From: Gemmataceae bacterium
GTDB lineage: Bacteria > Planctomycetota > Planctomycetia > Gemmatales > Gemmataceae
DNA length: 54,502 bases
NCBI GenBank assembly: GCA_009692065.1
Contig: SHZY01000018.1
Coordinates: forward strand, 1-54,502
Direction: 5' to 3'
Both the position numbers and the translations under genes were made by a program. Numbering within the stretch: the first letter of the stretch is position 1; each line of letters opens with the position of its first letter. The notes beneath the pieces are model-generated. The model was not told the DNA's origin. It did not search any database and saw only the letters and a list, made by a program, of their open reading frames with translations. Of the stretch, positions 9,829 through 18,321 are shown piece after piece.

Positions 9829-10587
9829 ATGCCTTCCTCACTAAAGGGAAAAGTAGCCATCGTGACCGGGGGCGGCCGCGGCATCGGCAAGGCCATCGCA
9901 CGCCGGTTGGCGGAGGCGGGCGCCGGGGTCGCCATCGCCAGCCGCAAGCTGGAGAACCTTCAAGCAACCGCCGCCGAGTTCGCATCGCTGCCCGGCAAGA
10001 TCGTGCCGATTGCGTGCCACGTGGGCCGGCTCGACCAGCTCGAAAACCTGGTGCGCGAAACGGAGGCCCAACTCGGTCCCGTCAATATTCTGGTCAACAA
10101 CAGCGCCACCAACGTTCATCAGGGTTCCGCGCTCGACATCACCGACGACATGCTCGACAAGATGGTCGAGATCAACGTCAAGTCGATCCTGCGGCTCGTT
10201 CGGCTCACCGTGCCGAAGATGATCGCGCGCAAGAGCGGCGGCTCGATCATCAACATTGCGTCGATCGCCGGCCTGGAGCCGCAGGCGGGCGGCTTGCTCT
10301 ACAGCTTCACCAAGGCCGGCGTGTTGATGATCACGCGCAGCCTGGCACGCGAGTTTGGGCAGTTCGGCGTCCGCGTCAATGCCATTGCTCCGGGGTTGAT
10401 CCAGACTGACTTCAGCGCATACTTTTGGAAGAACGAGGAGCATCGCCGCCATCTCGAAGCGAATCAGCCCATTTCGCGTATCGGTCAACCTGAAGAGATT
10501 GCAGGCATGGCTTTGTATCTTGCATCGGAAGATGCCTCGTTCGTGACGGGGCAAACCTTCGTGATCGACGGCGGCGCGACGGCCTAG
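9829..10587 (+). CDS. short-chain dehydrogenase/reductase (SDR), 252 aa
   Basis: Classical SDR: the cofactor motif TGGGRGIG at about residues 13-20, NNSA in the middle, catalytic Ser after SIINIAS, the YSFTK (YxxxK) pair, and the C-terminal GQTFVIDGG. An NAD(P)-dependent alcohol/ketone or acyl reductase is expected; the substrate cannot be read. The frame is open from 9739, but that part is encoded by the P1 palindrome and does not look like protein, so ATG 9829 ([13 protein letters not shown]) is chosen. The gene lies directly behind the palindrome. Confidence 0.9.
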   Translation: MPSSLKGKVAIVTGGGRGIGKAIARRLAEAGAGVAIASRKLENLQATAAEFASLPGKIVPIACHVGRLDQLENLVRETEAQLGPVNILVNNSATNVHQGSALDITDDMLDKMVEINVKSILRLVRLTVPKMIARKSGGSIINIASIAGLEPQAGGLLYSFTKAGVLMITRSLAREFGQFGVRVNAIAPGLIQTDFSAYFWKNEEHRRHLEANQPISRIGQPEEIAGMALYLASEDASFVTGQTFVIDGGATA

Positions 10588-10771
10588 TCCTCAATTAAGC
10601 GAAGGTTCCAGTTTTCACGAGAGATGGGCTTGGTAGGTAAAATCTCTGTTCCCGTGTGGGGATAGTTATTTCGGATTCAGACCTGCCATGCTCGCCTCGC
10701 TTTCTGGCCTGCTGGCCTTTTGATGCCGCGGCGGACCGGAGCATCCGGACTCCGGCTTCAAGTTTCTCGAC
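10588..10771. other. gap after SDR; probable end of an IS remnant
   Basis: 184 bp with no gene. It separates the SDR from the transposase tail on the other strand, so an IS end may lie here, but no terminal inverted repeat could be paired because the other end of the element is missing. Confidence 0.3.
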
Positions 10772-11134
10772 TCAGCAACGCAACTGCGCGATCGTGCGGA
10801 AGAAGGTTCGTTGCCAGGGATTCCAACTCGGTAAGCGATATATCAAGCGTCGGCAGGCGTTCACGATCTGACACGACAGACGCAGGAACGCATTGATGAA
10901 GGTCTTGAACTCCATGCCCAGGATCGTTTGCTTTTCTTGCGGATGACGCTCGATATGCCGGCCCGGTCCTTCGGTTGGCCACAACGCAAACCATGCATTC
11001 AAGTTACAGGCCAGCGCGGTCATCACCATGTACGCCCAATTGCTTTCAAGGTTGTCCACCGGCGCGATGAGCGCGCGCACGCCTCCTTTGAGTTGTGCGT
11101 TCAAGTTCTCCTGGTTGCCCGAACAGGCCGAGAA
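10772..11134 (-). mobile_element. IS1380-type transposase, C-terminal remnant
   Basis: About 120 codons keep the characteristic end of IS1380 DDE transposases: GNQENLNAQLKGGV (the region with the last acidic residue), then NWAYMVMTALACNLNAWFAL, GMEFKTFINAFLRL and CRRLIYRL. The normal protein has about 430-480 residues; the N-terminal two thirds, including the first two catalytic aspartates, are gone. The frame continues upstream without a stop into unrelated sequence, so the left boundary (about 11134) is set by loss of family resemblance. It cannot transpose by itself. Confidence 0.8.
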
Positions 11135-11335
11135 TGAACGGCGTTGGTTACTTTTTCTTGCTCGGTCCAGGGGAGGAGATGTACCGGCCCATTCATAGAA
11201 CGTCGGGAAATTGGGTGTGTTGGTGTGCCCGCCGTCGTGCTGTCGCCAGGCCAATTCGCCGCCGACGAGGAGGTTGCTGGGCAAGCTGCACGCCAAGGCG
11301 TAGGCGGACTCGACAATGACTCGTTCCGGGGTCAT
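11135..11335 (-). pseudogene. start of an ORF downstream of drmB, possibly drmC, truncated
   Basis: An ATG at 11335 lies 4 nt after the drmB stop (TGA 11342-11340). Its first residues, MTPERVIVESAYALACSLPS, form a short amphipathic helical stretch of the kind that opens DrmC-type (phospholipase D) proteins. In DISARM loci drmC normally follows drmB. The frame then runs through unrecognised sequence into the IS1380 tail near 11134, so no PLD motif (HxKx4D) is left. The drmC assignment rests on position and a weak N-terminal resemblance only. Confidence 0.35.
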
Positions 11336-11339
11336 GATC

Positions 11340-12840
11340 TCACCCGAAGAATGCCAATGTGGTTCGCTCGACGGTCGCGACCACCGCTGATCGATCCAGA
11401 TACTTGTTCCCTCGCTCGCAGGACGTTTCCGGCAAGAAGGAGCAGGCATGGCATGATGCCCCGTGCAGCTTCTCACCATCCCCAACAAGATGTTCGGAAC
11501 AAAGCGGGTCCGAGGCACAGAGGCTCATCTTGTCCAAGGCCCGACGAATGTGCCGACCGAGTTTGTCCGGTTCACCGAGGGCGCAAAGGCCACCCAGAGT
11601 ACCTTCGCTATCTGCGGCTGACGTGTAAATCAGAACGCCGGCCATCGGGTCGCCATCAGCGGGATTTTGCGAATAGATTCGCTCGGTGATGGAGGCACTG
11701 GTGTAACCGCACTCGATCGATGGCCAATTGGCGAATCAAGGCGTGAGAGAAGGTGTGCAACAAGACATACCGGATGCCTGGATAGCCTTTGTTCGGGTCG
11801 AGGTTCTTGGTCGCCCGCCACGCCTGATTCCCAACCTCGAATTCCCGGTAATAGGCGTGGTTGCGCTGCACCCAATCCTGAATCAGCGACTCGGAGAACT
11901 GGAAGAAGATGCCTTCCCCCCGTGTCTCGGAGGCGGGAACCCATGTTGGGGCTTTGCGTGAGATTTTGACCCGCTGTTCGGGCGGCACATCGGCGGCATT
12001 GTCGAAGTCCCGTGGCGACATGATGCGGGTGAAGCCGATCAGCGCCCGCACCTCTCGCAGCTTTTCCACCAACACGATCTTCTCGAAGTATTTCGTGAAG
12101 TCGGTCGGTGGATCGACGGTGCGCAGCTTGAAGGTGCGGCTCTCTTTGGCCTTCGTTGGGTTGGAGAAAACTTTCCACTCTGGCGACTTCAAATCATCGG
12201 GGTCTTCGACCTCTTCGCCGGTCCCCTGGATCTTCTTCTGGATCGCCGTCCAGATCTGGTCGTCGCTGTACTTGCTGAAGTCTTTGAGTTGGCCGATCAA
12301 CCGAAATGCTTTCAGCACATCGATGCTCGTCACTTTGTCGAGGACCGCCCAATTGTCTTCCACCAAGCGGCCCAGGTCGTCGGAAGCCTGCGGCACGGAC
12401 AGTGCCGAGATCAGCACCGGGAACCAGAGGTTCGATGCTCCTTGCAGCATCGGCTTCACATGGTCTTGGTCGCAGCCGTTGGGATCAAGGTCACGCAGAT
12501 GCGGTCGGCGTCCCCGGCAGGCCGGCATCCCCGTGCGGTTGTTGGGACCGAACGCCTGCCCCATTCGGCGGCGAATCCCGCACCCGTCGCATTTCACTTC
12601 CACGTCCAGAGCTTCGCCGCTGGCCCCGACTTCGTAAAGGTAAAGCAAGCCTTTGCAGTTGGGATTCCCTGCCTGATGAACGAAATCCACCCACGGGAAG
12701 TCATCGAGATGCCCATGCTCGCACGTCACCATGAAGCGAGCCGGAAGCACTAACGGGGATTTGCCCTGCGTCGTGCAGTTGTGGACATAGCAAGCTCGGT
12801 CGGGTCGATACGGGGGTTGCTTTGGCGCGAACACCTTGCG
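11340..12840 (-). pseudogene. drmB: DISARM protein DrmB (DUF1998), 5'-truncated and frameshifted
   Basis: Two minus-strand frames together make a DrmB-like protein: the upstream part (to about 11721) has FMVTCEHGHLDDFPWVDFVH, a zinc-type CDGCGIRR, and YVLLHTFSHALIRQLAI; the downstream part has MAGVLIYTSAADSEGTLGGL and a Cys-rich CHACSFLPETSCERGN. They are joined by a frameshift at 11714-11721, where ATCG occurs twice in tandem; removing one copy restores IECGYTSASITERIYSQNP, exactly the family pattern. The N-terminal 100 or so residues are missing: resemblance ends near 12840, where the plus-strand propeller gene begins. DrmB is a core component of the DISARM anti-phage system, acting with the DrmA helicase. 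Here it is surely inactive unless the 4-bp copy number varies. Confidence 0.85.
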
Positions 12841-13996
12841 TGTTTCCGACACGGGATACACCGGCCACCACAAGCACTCCTACGTCGTCGTGTGCGACAC
12901 CGACAAGGCCAGCAACGTCTGGGTCGCCTACACCGAGATGCCCGTCCGCATTTACCGAGACGACGGGAAGGGCTTGACCTTGCTCAAAGACTTCTATCGC
13001 GTCGAGGGCGCACAACGGTGTCTCGGCTTCGACCGCATGGAAGTGGATCAGCGAACCGAAGAGGTCTACGTTCTGGACGACCACACCAGCGTCTGGAAAG
13101 TCAACGACTGGAAGAAACCCCGGTTCGTAAAGCTGCCGCTCAAGACGGCGAGCATCGCCATCGACTCACGGAATCGGCACATCTACACTCGGACCCTGGC
13201 CGATGGAAGTTCTTCCTATTCGGTTGGTAAAGTGGCCCGCTTCCATCTGGATCAGGACAAGTATCCGCCAGCAAATTTCGGCGACACGGGCAGCAATCGC
13301 ATCACCCCGGCATTCCAACACGAATGGTGCTTCACAGGCAACGGCGACAAGGGGATCGCCGTCGCCCCTAACGGCAATCTGGCGGTCGTGGGCGATCCGA
13401 AAGATGGCCTGCGGGTGTTCGCGGGGAGCCAAACGAAAGTGCCGTGGACGGCGACGACCATTGCCAAACTTCCCGCAGCCGCAGGCGGGGTGCGATTCGA
13501 CCTCCAGGGCAACCTCTACGTCGGGTACATTGACAAGAAGCCAACGACCATCCTGCCCGGCTTTGAAGGCGACGAATTCGCGGGAGCGATGGGCCGCATT
13601 CACAAGTACGCACCGACAGGCACTCTGGAGAGCGGCAACCTCTTCCCCAAGACGCCTGCTGGACCGTCCATGACCTACGACGTGCCGTATGGCGCGTTCG
13701 ACACCGATTGCATCGTGCGAGGGCCGCGATTCGGCGTGGACGGCTTCGGCAGGATCTATTACCCCACCAACATCGCGCCACGGGTCGCGGTGATGGACAA
13801 TGCGGGCAACGAGATCCTTCACTTCGGCACTTACGGCAACCGCGACTCGATGGGCGGGTTGCTCGGCGATCTGGTTCCCACGAAAGGCATCCCGCTGGGC
13901 TTCCCGAACAGCGTCGAAGCCACCGACACCTACATTTACGTCGCCGACATGGTGAATCTCAGGCTCCTGCGGCTCAAGAAGCTGTTCCGGGCGTAA
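12836..13996 (+). pseudogene. NHL/six-bladed beta-propeller protein, 5'-truncated
   Basis: About 386 codons rich in short propeller strands: KASNVWVAY, EVYVLDDHTSVWKV, GIAVAPNGNLAVVGD, GGVRFDLQGNLYVGYI, FGVDGFGRIYYP and ATDTYIYVADMVNLRLLRL. The end looks natural. The start does not: there is no signal peptide or ribosome site, and the first codons (TTG 12836) sit on the junction with drmB, so the 5' part is probably lost. Such proteins are usually secreted and bind ligands or partners; no catalytic motif is seen. Confidence 0.7.
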
Positions 13997-14062
13997 GCAA
14001 CGTCGAGGTGAGGCATTTTGTCGCCTCATTGCTGCGGTGAATGAGATTGTTGAGGGACAATA

Positions 14063-14266
14063 ATGGACCCCAAGACGGTCGCAAAGCTCGAAGAGAAGAT
14101 CGAGGAAGCCATCGCCGAGATCATCGTGAAGATGGGCCTCAAGAAACTGCCCCTTCTCCCAGCCCGCCACACGTTTCACCTGATGGCGAAGGCTGCCGTC
14201 ACGGTCTACGAAGCGGCGGTCGAGAATTGTCGTGAAGATCAAGGATCGGACAGCGATGAGGACTAA
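14063..14266 (+). CDS. small hypothetical protein, 67 aa
   Basis: MDPKTVAKLEEKIEEAIAEI opens an amphipathic helical protein, followed by KLPLLPARHTFHLMAKAAV and an acidic tail. It has no membrane segment. AGGGA lies 6 nt before ATG 14063. The helix-rich, uniformly coding-like sequence suggests a real gene; function unknown. It is 66 bp downstream of the propeller gene and 34 bp upstream of the beta-helix fragment. Confidence 0.65.
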   Translation: MDPKTVAKLEEKIEEAIAEIIVKMGLKKLPLLPARHTFHLMAKAAVTVYEAAVENCREDQGSDSDED

Positions 14267-14300
14267 CCTCATCGAATCGTTCGCGGAGGAATCAATCATC

Positions 14301-14574
14301 ATGCGTCAATTCATCATCCTTCTGCTCGCAATCGCCACGGCCCAGCCCGTTCTCGCTGCGACCCTTCGTGTTCCGCAGGACCACAAGACCCTCCAAGCCG
14401 CCATCGATGCCTCAAGCCTCGGTGACACGATCCTCGTCGCCCCCGGCAAGTATCAGGAACGCATTCGGCTCAAACCGGGCATCACCCTTCGCAGTGTCGG
14501 AGACGATGCCAAAGAAGCCGATGGCTTGAAGCGTGCCGAGGCGACCATCATCGACGGCGGCAAGGAAGGCAAAC
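14301..14574 (+). pseudogene. secreted right-handed beta-helix protein, 5' fragment
   Basis: A signal peptide (residues 1-19, ending VLAA) is followed by the classic opening of NosD/pectinase-like beta-helix proteins: TLRVPQDHKTLQAAIDAS, GDTILVAPGKYQERIRL and GITLRSVG. Resemblance stops at IIDGGKEGKH (about 14573), where an antisense transposase fragment begins; the remaining open frame to 14990 is unrelated. GGAGG lies 11 nt before ATG 14301. Most of the beta-helix is lost. Confidence 0.75.
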
Positions 14575-14715
14575 ATCCGTCGTCAGCTGGAACCGGCCCC
14601 GCGTCGCGTGGTAAAGGATGTCCGCGAAGATCGCCGTGTCGGTCGGGGTCCGCTTGCCGACGTGCCAAGTCAGGATCAACTTCGTGTGACGCTCGATTGC
14701 CGGTGCCCATAGAAA
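14575..14715 (-). mobile_element. IS1-like DDE transposase internal fragment
   Basis: 47 codons read FLWAPAIERHTKLILTWHVG, then KRTPTDTAIFADIL and YHATRGRFQLTTD, which matches the middle of IS1-type transposases common in planctomycetes, with the second acidic residue region. Both ends are lost: one side joins the beta-helix gene, the other joins the tail of the small gene at 14716. No inverted repeats are present. Confidence 0.65.
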
Positions 14716-15011
14716 GCCGCGTACTTGGCGTAGCGGCATTCGGCTTCCTCTCGGCTTTCGACTACGCCCGGATGTTTGACTACGATGGCGACAACCCTCA
14801 TAGGTTTGCGTGCTGCGCCTCCGATGGGTTTGCGAGCTGCGCCCCCGCAGGTGCAGGGAATAGGCGGCGGGAACGGCGGCAAGGTAATCGTTTCGCCGTT
14901 CGGCAGCTCATATTCCTGATGTACTCCGACTACCTGAACTGCGCAACCGGGACAGCCAGCGGCCGTGAAAGATTCTTCCAATCGCTTTAGGCGCGTCTTC
15001 AGCCTACTCAT
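14676..15011 (-). pseudogene. small Cys-containing protein with 8-residue repeat; C-terminus replaced
   Basis: MSRLKTRLKRLEESFTAAGC starts a basic coiled segment, followed by a CPGC and CTC pair and the duplicated unit GGAARKPI/GGAARKPM (DNA repeat near 14803-14845). From about 14716 the frame runs into the transposase fragment, so the native end is missing. ATG 15011 lies 4 nt after the stop of the HTH gene, a typical operon pair; such HTH-plus-small-protein pairs recur in planctomycete genomes as far as I recall. Function unknown. Confidence 0.55.
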
Positions 15012-15015
15012 GTTT

Positions 15016-15411
15016 CTATCCTTCCGCGCGGCGTTCCAGCGCGGCGAACCGTTCTTCCACGTCGGCGAATTCACGCAGCTTGACGCCCAACTCTAGCATT
15101 GCCCGGCACGCTCCCAGGCGCACGCTCTCGCCTTCGGCCGCAAGCAAGCTCCGTAGCACGTCGGCAGCCTCGGCCATGCCGTCGGCCATTCGCCCCAAGG
15201 CGCGGCTTACCATTTCGCCCCGCAGGTCGGCAACTCGCTGTCGGAATGTCGGGTCTGCCCAGCGGCGGGTTGCCGTCCGCTCGCCGACCCTCGCGGCGAC
15301 GGCGGCGTCTCGAAGCGTTTGGCCGCTTGCCAGAGCCAGCGCCAAGTTCTCGTCGGCGTTTCGTCGGCCACGGTGAGCCACCGTAAGCCACGGTAAGCCA
15401 CTCCATTGCAT
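15016..15411 (-). CDS. HTH protein, small-terminase/resolvase-like, 131 aa
   Basis: The core has a helix-turn-helix: LASGQTLRDAAVAARVGERT followed by ATRRWADPTFRQRVADLR, then a long helical stretch (MADGMAEAADVLRSLLAAEG) and ELGVKLREFADVEERFAALE. This resembles phage small terminase or IS-type HTH proteins. ATG 15411 is a guess; the first residues (MQWSGLPWLTVAHRG) are encoded by 10-bp tandem repeats, so the true start may be later. It overlaps nothing upstream and is coupled to the small gene at 15011. Confidence 0.65.
   Translation of the reverse strand: MQWSGLPWLTVAHRGRRNADENLALALASGQTLRDAAVAARVGERTATRRWADPTFRQRVADLRGEMVSRALGRMADGMAEAADVLRSLLAAEGESVRLGACRAMLELGVKLREFADVEERFAALERRAEG
15368..15401. 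repeat. 10-bp tandem repeat, 3.4 copies
   Basis: Units CCACGGTGAG, CCACCGTAAG, CCACGGTAAG and a partial CCAC. The array lies at the 5' end of the HTH gene. Because 10 is not a multiple of 3, each change in copy number shifts the frame of whatever lies upstream in translation. Confidence 0.85.
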
Positions 15412-15958
15412 GCGGGTTGGGATTGCAGACGTTCGCGCCCGTCGCCTTCCCCAGCGTCTCCGGACTTCCCCAGCGAAGCCGTAGGCAGCAGGCAAGGCAT
15501 CTCCGCGCGGATCATGATGTACCGTCCGCTTTTGGCACGGCAGAGCGTACCATTGCCATGATACCCACTTTGATCGGATCAGGCAGGGTCGGCCAGGCGT
15601 CGAGGAGTCGGCGCAGATCGGCGTCGAGAGGGGCGTTTTCCGACGTTTCGCGCAAACCGGCGTCAAACGGAATTGCATCATTGCCGAAAGTCGTTTGGCT
15701 ATGTGACTTGTGTTGAGAACGGATTACCTTTTGGCTCTCTTTGTCCTGGTTCGAATCCAGGCGGGGTAGTTTGGTCTTGGTCAGGCTCGGCAACTCTTCG
15801 TGGCCTCCGACGGTCGGCAATTACACCTTGCGCTACTAATCACACAACGGACATCGCATTTCGACCTGCGCGCGTGCTAACATCGAGAAACCTCGACGGC
15901 GCTGGCCGTCTCCACCTTCCGCCGTGCCGGCGGTTTCCTTTTTATTGGAGTCCACATC
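15412..15958. other. 547-bp region with tRNA 3'-end-like sequence, no intact gene
   Basis: The minus strand is open from 15820 to 15512, but the first half of that frame is antisense to a tRNA-like T-arm and looks artefactual. The second half (LDADLRRLLDAWPTLPDPIK, near 15560-15620) has coding-like character and may be the tail of a lost gene. Nothing else is supportable. A GGAG lies before the phage-like gene at 15959. Confidence 0.45.
15745..15769 (+). other. partial tRNA 3' end (T-arm plus acceptor), possible attachment site
   Basis: CCTGG at 15745-15749, loop TTCGAAT, CCAGG at 15757-15761, then CGGGGTA and discriminator G: a textbook T-arm and 3' acceptor strand. No matching 5' acceptor (TACCCCG) or D-arm is present in the preceding 90 bp, so the tRNA is incomplete. 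Integrative elements that use tRNA 3' ends leave exactly such fragments, and HTH/phage-like genes lie on both sides. Confidence 0.5.
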
Positions 15959-16453
15959 ATGCTTGACCAGATGCAGATCGCGGCCGGTTTCGTTCCCGTC
16001 AACCTTGCCAGCGCTGCCAACAACAGCGACTGGGGGAACTTGAAAGCGTTCGCCCGGCTCTTGATCATCTTCTTCAAGGGCGCGGCCGGCAGCGGCACGG
16101 AGGATCCGACGATCACCGTATTGCAAGCGACCGACGTTGCCGGCACCGGCTCCAAAGCGCTGAACGTCGCACGCGCGTGGACCAAGACCGATGCCGACTT
16201 GACGACGATCGGCCAGTTCACGGCCGGTTCACCATCGACCAACACGCTGACGGTCGCCAGCTCGGCACAGAAGGCCGCGATCTGGGTGATTGAAGTGCTC
16301 GCGTCCGATCTCGACAAGAACAACGGCTTCTCATGTGTACAGGCGAACGTGGCCGACGTCGGCTCGGTGTCACAGCTTGGCTGCTTGCTCTACATCCTGG
16401 GCGAGCCGCGCCAGAGCGATACGCCGGTGCTCAATCCGTCGGCGCTTGCGTGA
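15959..16453 (+). CDS. phage-like hypothetical protein, 164 aa
   Basis: MLDQMQIAAGFVPVNLASAA starts a soluble beta-rich protein with DWGNLKAFARLLIIFFKG and AIWVIEVLASDLDKNNGFSC. The composition resembles small structural proteins of prophage-like elements in planctomycetes; I do not recognise a named family. GGAG is 8 nt before ATG 15959. Its last 23 bp overlap, tail to tail, the end of the minus-strand monooxygenase frame, because that frame was extended through a REP. Confidence 0.55.
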   Translation: MLDQMQIAAGFVPVNLASAANNSDWGNLKAFARLLIIFFKGAAGSGTEDPTITVLQATDVAGTGSKALNVARAWTKTDADLTTIGQFTAGSPSTNTLTVASSAQKAAIWVIEVLASDLDKNNGFSCVQANVADVGSVSQLGCLLYILGEPRQSDTPVLNPSALA

Positions 16454-18299
16454 CGTCTCGTGTGATCATGTTGAGCGTATTCGTTTTGCGCCCGCGAGGC
16501 GTCGTGCGGGCGCTAAACGAAGAGCCATTTTTTCGGTTTTTTCGTTCCGCCCCCGTCTTCACGTCAACGTTGATGCCAAGCTGCTCAACGGCATTGGTGT
16601 AGAAGAAGAACCCGAACATCATTTCGTGATGTGTTTGCGGGCCGTTGCGAACGGTGGCCAGCGGATTGGGGTTGTAGGGATTGAACGCCGAGTTGTCGAA
16701 ATGGGCGACGCACTCCAGGCGTGTTCCTTTCGGCAAGCGCATCTTGCCCGGCTCCCAGCGGTAGGGGAGTTGCCACGAGAAATTGTAATTCGGAATGATC
16801 AAGAGCGTGTCGGCTTTGCCATTTGGCAGGTGCGCCGTGAACGTCATGTCTTTGCCGCGCAGGTGCATGTGCGAAAAGAGGCCGACGCCGAGCACGTCGC
16901 GATCGAGCGCCCGGCTGGCGGCGACTTTGTGGGCCGGCGCTCCCGGAGGAATCGCGAACTTGCGATCAGTGAGCTGCATGTTGTGCAGGCGATTCTGTAC
17001 CACCTCGCGCGGGTAGCGCAGACCGACCGACACCTTGCACTTTTCCGGTTTGCCGGTAGCGACAAAGTGAAGTTGTAGTGCGAGGACGGAGCCCTTGGGG
17101 ATGCGGTAGGCAACGCCGACATCGAGCGACATCGGTTCGCCGCCGGGGACCTGGCCAGTGATGAAGTTCGACTCGTTGAAACCCTCGGCCAGGTTGGCAT
17201 AACCCATGTTGCCGTGATGGAGGAGGCCCGGTTGATCGGGCATGATTTGTGCGCCCTGAATCCAGGTGTCTTCGATGAAGACGTGTGGCAGGATCGCGTA
17301 CTGATACGGGATGTCCCCCTTGGCAGGCAGCTTGATTTCGTCGGAGTGCAGCACCAGGTCGGGAGCGCCGATGAGCCATTTGCTTTCGGGCGCCTTGGGC
17401 GTGGCCGGCGTCTTCTTGGCGTCTCCCTGGGCAGCGCCGGAGCGGACCCAATCGATGACGGTGGTCCGCTCCTCGTCGGACAGCCCGCGGCGATTGACGA
17501 ACGGTCCAAATTCGTGACTGGCGAACCACGGCGGCATGCGCTGCTCGCGCACGACCTCGGCCAGCGATTCTGCGCGGGCGGACGCTTGCTTGTAGCTCGT
17601 CAAAGCGAAGGGTGCCGAGCCGCCGGACTGATGGCATTCCCAGCAATGCTTTTGCAAGATCGGCGCGACGTGCTCGGCAAAGGTAAACTCGCGAGGTTTG
17701 CGTTCCTTGACAAGGGTGATCGGGCAGCCGTCCACTTCTGTCTCTGACTTCTCGACCTTGCGACCCGCCAGCACCGCCTCTAGCGCATTGAGCAAATCGT
17801 GGCTCGTCACTTCCTTCCGCACGCCGCCCAGGCGGTATTGGTCATCGATGCGGCCGCGGTAGCGCAGTCGCCTTTCGGCATCGAGCACTACAACCTCCGG
17901 CGTTCGGCGGACGCCCAGCGCACGCGCACAGGAACCGCCGAAGTCCTTGACGAACGGGAACTCCATCTCATGCTGCACCGCCTGCGTGGCCATCGTGACG
18001 ATCGAGTCTTCCTCGGCAGAGTTAACGGCAACAAACTGCACCCCCTTGCCGCGGAATTCCTTCTCCATCGCCTGCAACGACGGCAAGTAACGCTTGACGA
18101 GCGGGCAACTCGTGTTGGTGAAGACGAGGACGTACGCTTGCTTCTTGTCGAAGTCATCAAGGGTGCGCGGCAACGAGCGGATATCGGTGAACTTGAGCTT
18201 GCCGATTGAGTCGCCTATCTTCGGCCCATCCTGAGAGGAAGCTACCGTGGCTGATGCCAGCACTATGACAAGAGCAAGGATCGCGTTTCTTGAATGCAT
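16431..18299 (-). CDS. redoxin - cytochrome c - copper monooxygenase fusion protein, 622 aa
   Basis: Signal peptide residues 1-22. A thioredoxin-like (AhpC/redoxin) domain follows at about 27-175, with a single active Cys in TNTSCPLVKR (C65). A cytochrome c domain has CWECH at 219-223. The C-terminal half is a Cu type II ascorbate-dependent monooxygenase-like domain with LLHHGNMGY, FSHMHLRGKDM and THHEMMFGFF as probable copper ligands. The periplasmic product may couple thiol or heme redox chemistry to copper oxidation; substrate unknown. The family end is reached near INVDVKTG; the last 40 or so residues are translated REP and downstream DNA. CCGGAGA precedes ATG 18299. It lies 22 bp downstream of the PQQ gene and probably shares its mRNA. 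Confidence 0.9.
   Translation of the reverse strand: MHSRNAILALVIVLASATVASSQDGPKIGDSIGKLKFTDIRSLPRTLDDFDKKQAYVLVFTNTSCPLVKRYLPSLQAMEKEFRGKGVQFVAVNSAEEDSIVTMATQAVQHEMEFPFVKDFGGSCARALGVRRTPEVVVLDAERRLRYRGRIDDQYRLGGVRKEVTSHDLLNALEAVLAGRKVEKSETEVDGCPITLVKERKPREFTFAEHVAPILQKHCWECHQSGGSAPFALTSYKQASARAESLAEVVREQRMPPWFASHEFGPFVNRRGLSDEERTTVIDWVRSGAAQGDAKKTPATPKAPESKWLIGAPDLVLHSDEIKLPAKGDIPYQYAILPHVFIEDTWIQGAQIMPDQPGLLHHGNMGYANLAEGFNESNFITGQVPGGEPMSLDVGVAYRIPKGSVLALQLHFVATGKPEKCKVSVGLRYPREVVQNRLHNMQLTDRKFAIPPGAPAHKVAASRALDRDVLGVGLFSHMHLRGKDMTFTAHLPNGKADTLLIIPNYNFSWQLPYRWEPGKMRLPKGTRLECVAHFDNSAFNPYNPNPLATVRNGPQTHHEMMFGFFFYTNAVEQLGINVDVKTGAERKNRKNGSSFSARTTPRGRKTNTLNMITRDVTQAPTD
16480..16523. repeat. REP-A palindrome at the 3' end of a gene
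   Basis: Left arm 16480-16495 (TTCGTTTTGCGCCCGC) and right arm 16506-16523 (GCGGGCGCTAAACGAAGA), loop 10 nt, one mismatch. It lies inside the last codons of the minus-strand monooxygenase frame, which reads GSSFSARTTPRGRKTNT through it. Confidence 0.95.
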
Positions 18300-18321
18300 C
18301 GTAAGGTTCTCCGGATCCGAA

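Noticed and set aside
10772..11518. One 248-codon protein
   Set aside because: It strings together the antisense of drmB's end, the ORF after drmB and the IS1380 tail; only the parts are meaningful.
15697..15769. Complete tRNA gene
   Set aside because: T-arm and 3' acceptor are present, but no 5' acceptor, D-arm or anticodon stem can be folded.
15512..15820. 102-codon minus-strand gene
   Set aside because: Half of it (LDSNQ...) is the reverse of a tRNA T-arm, a well-known artefact; only its second half might be a coding remnant.
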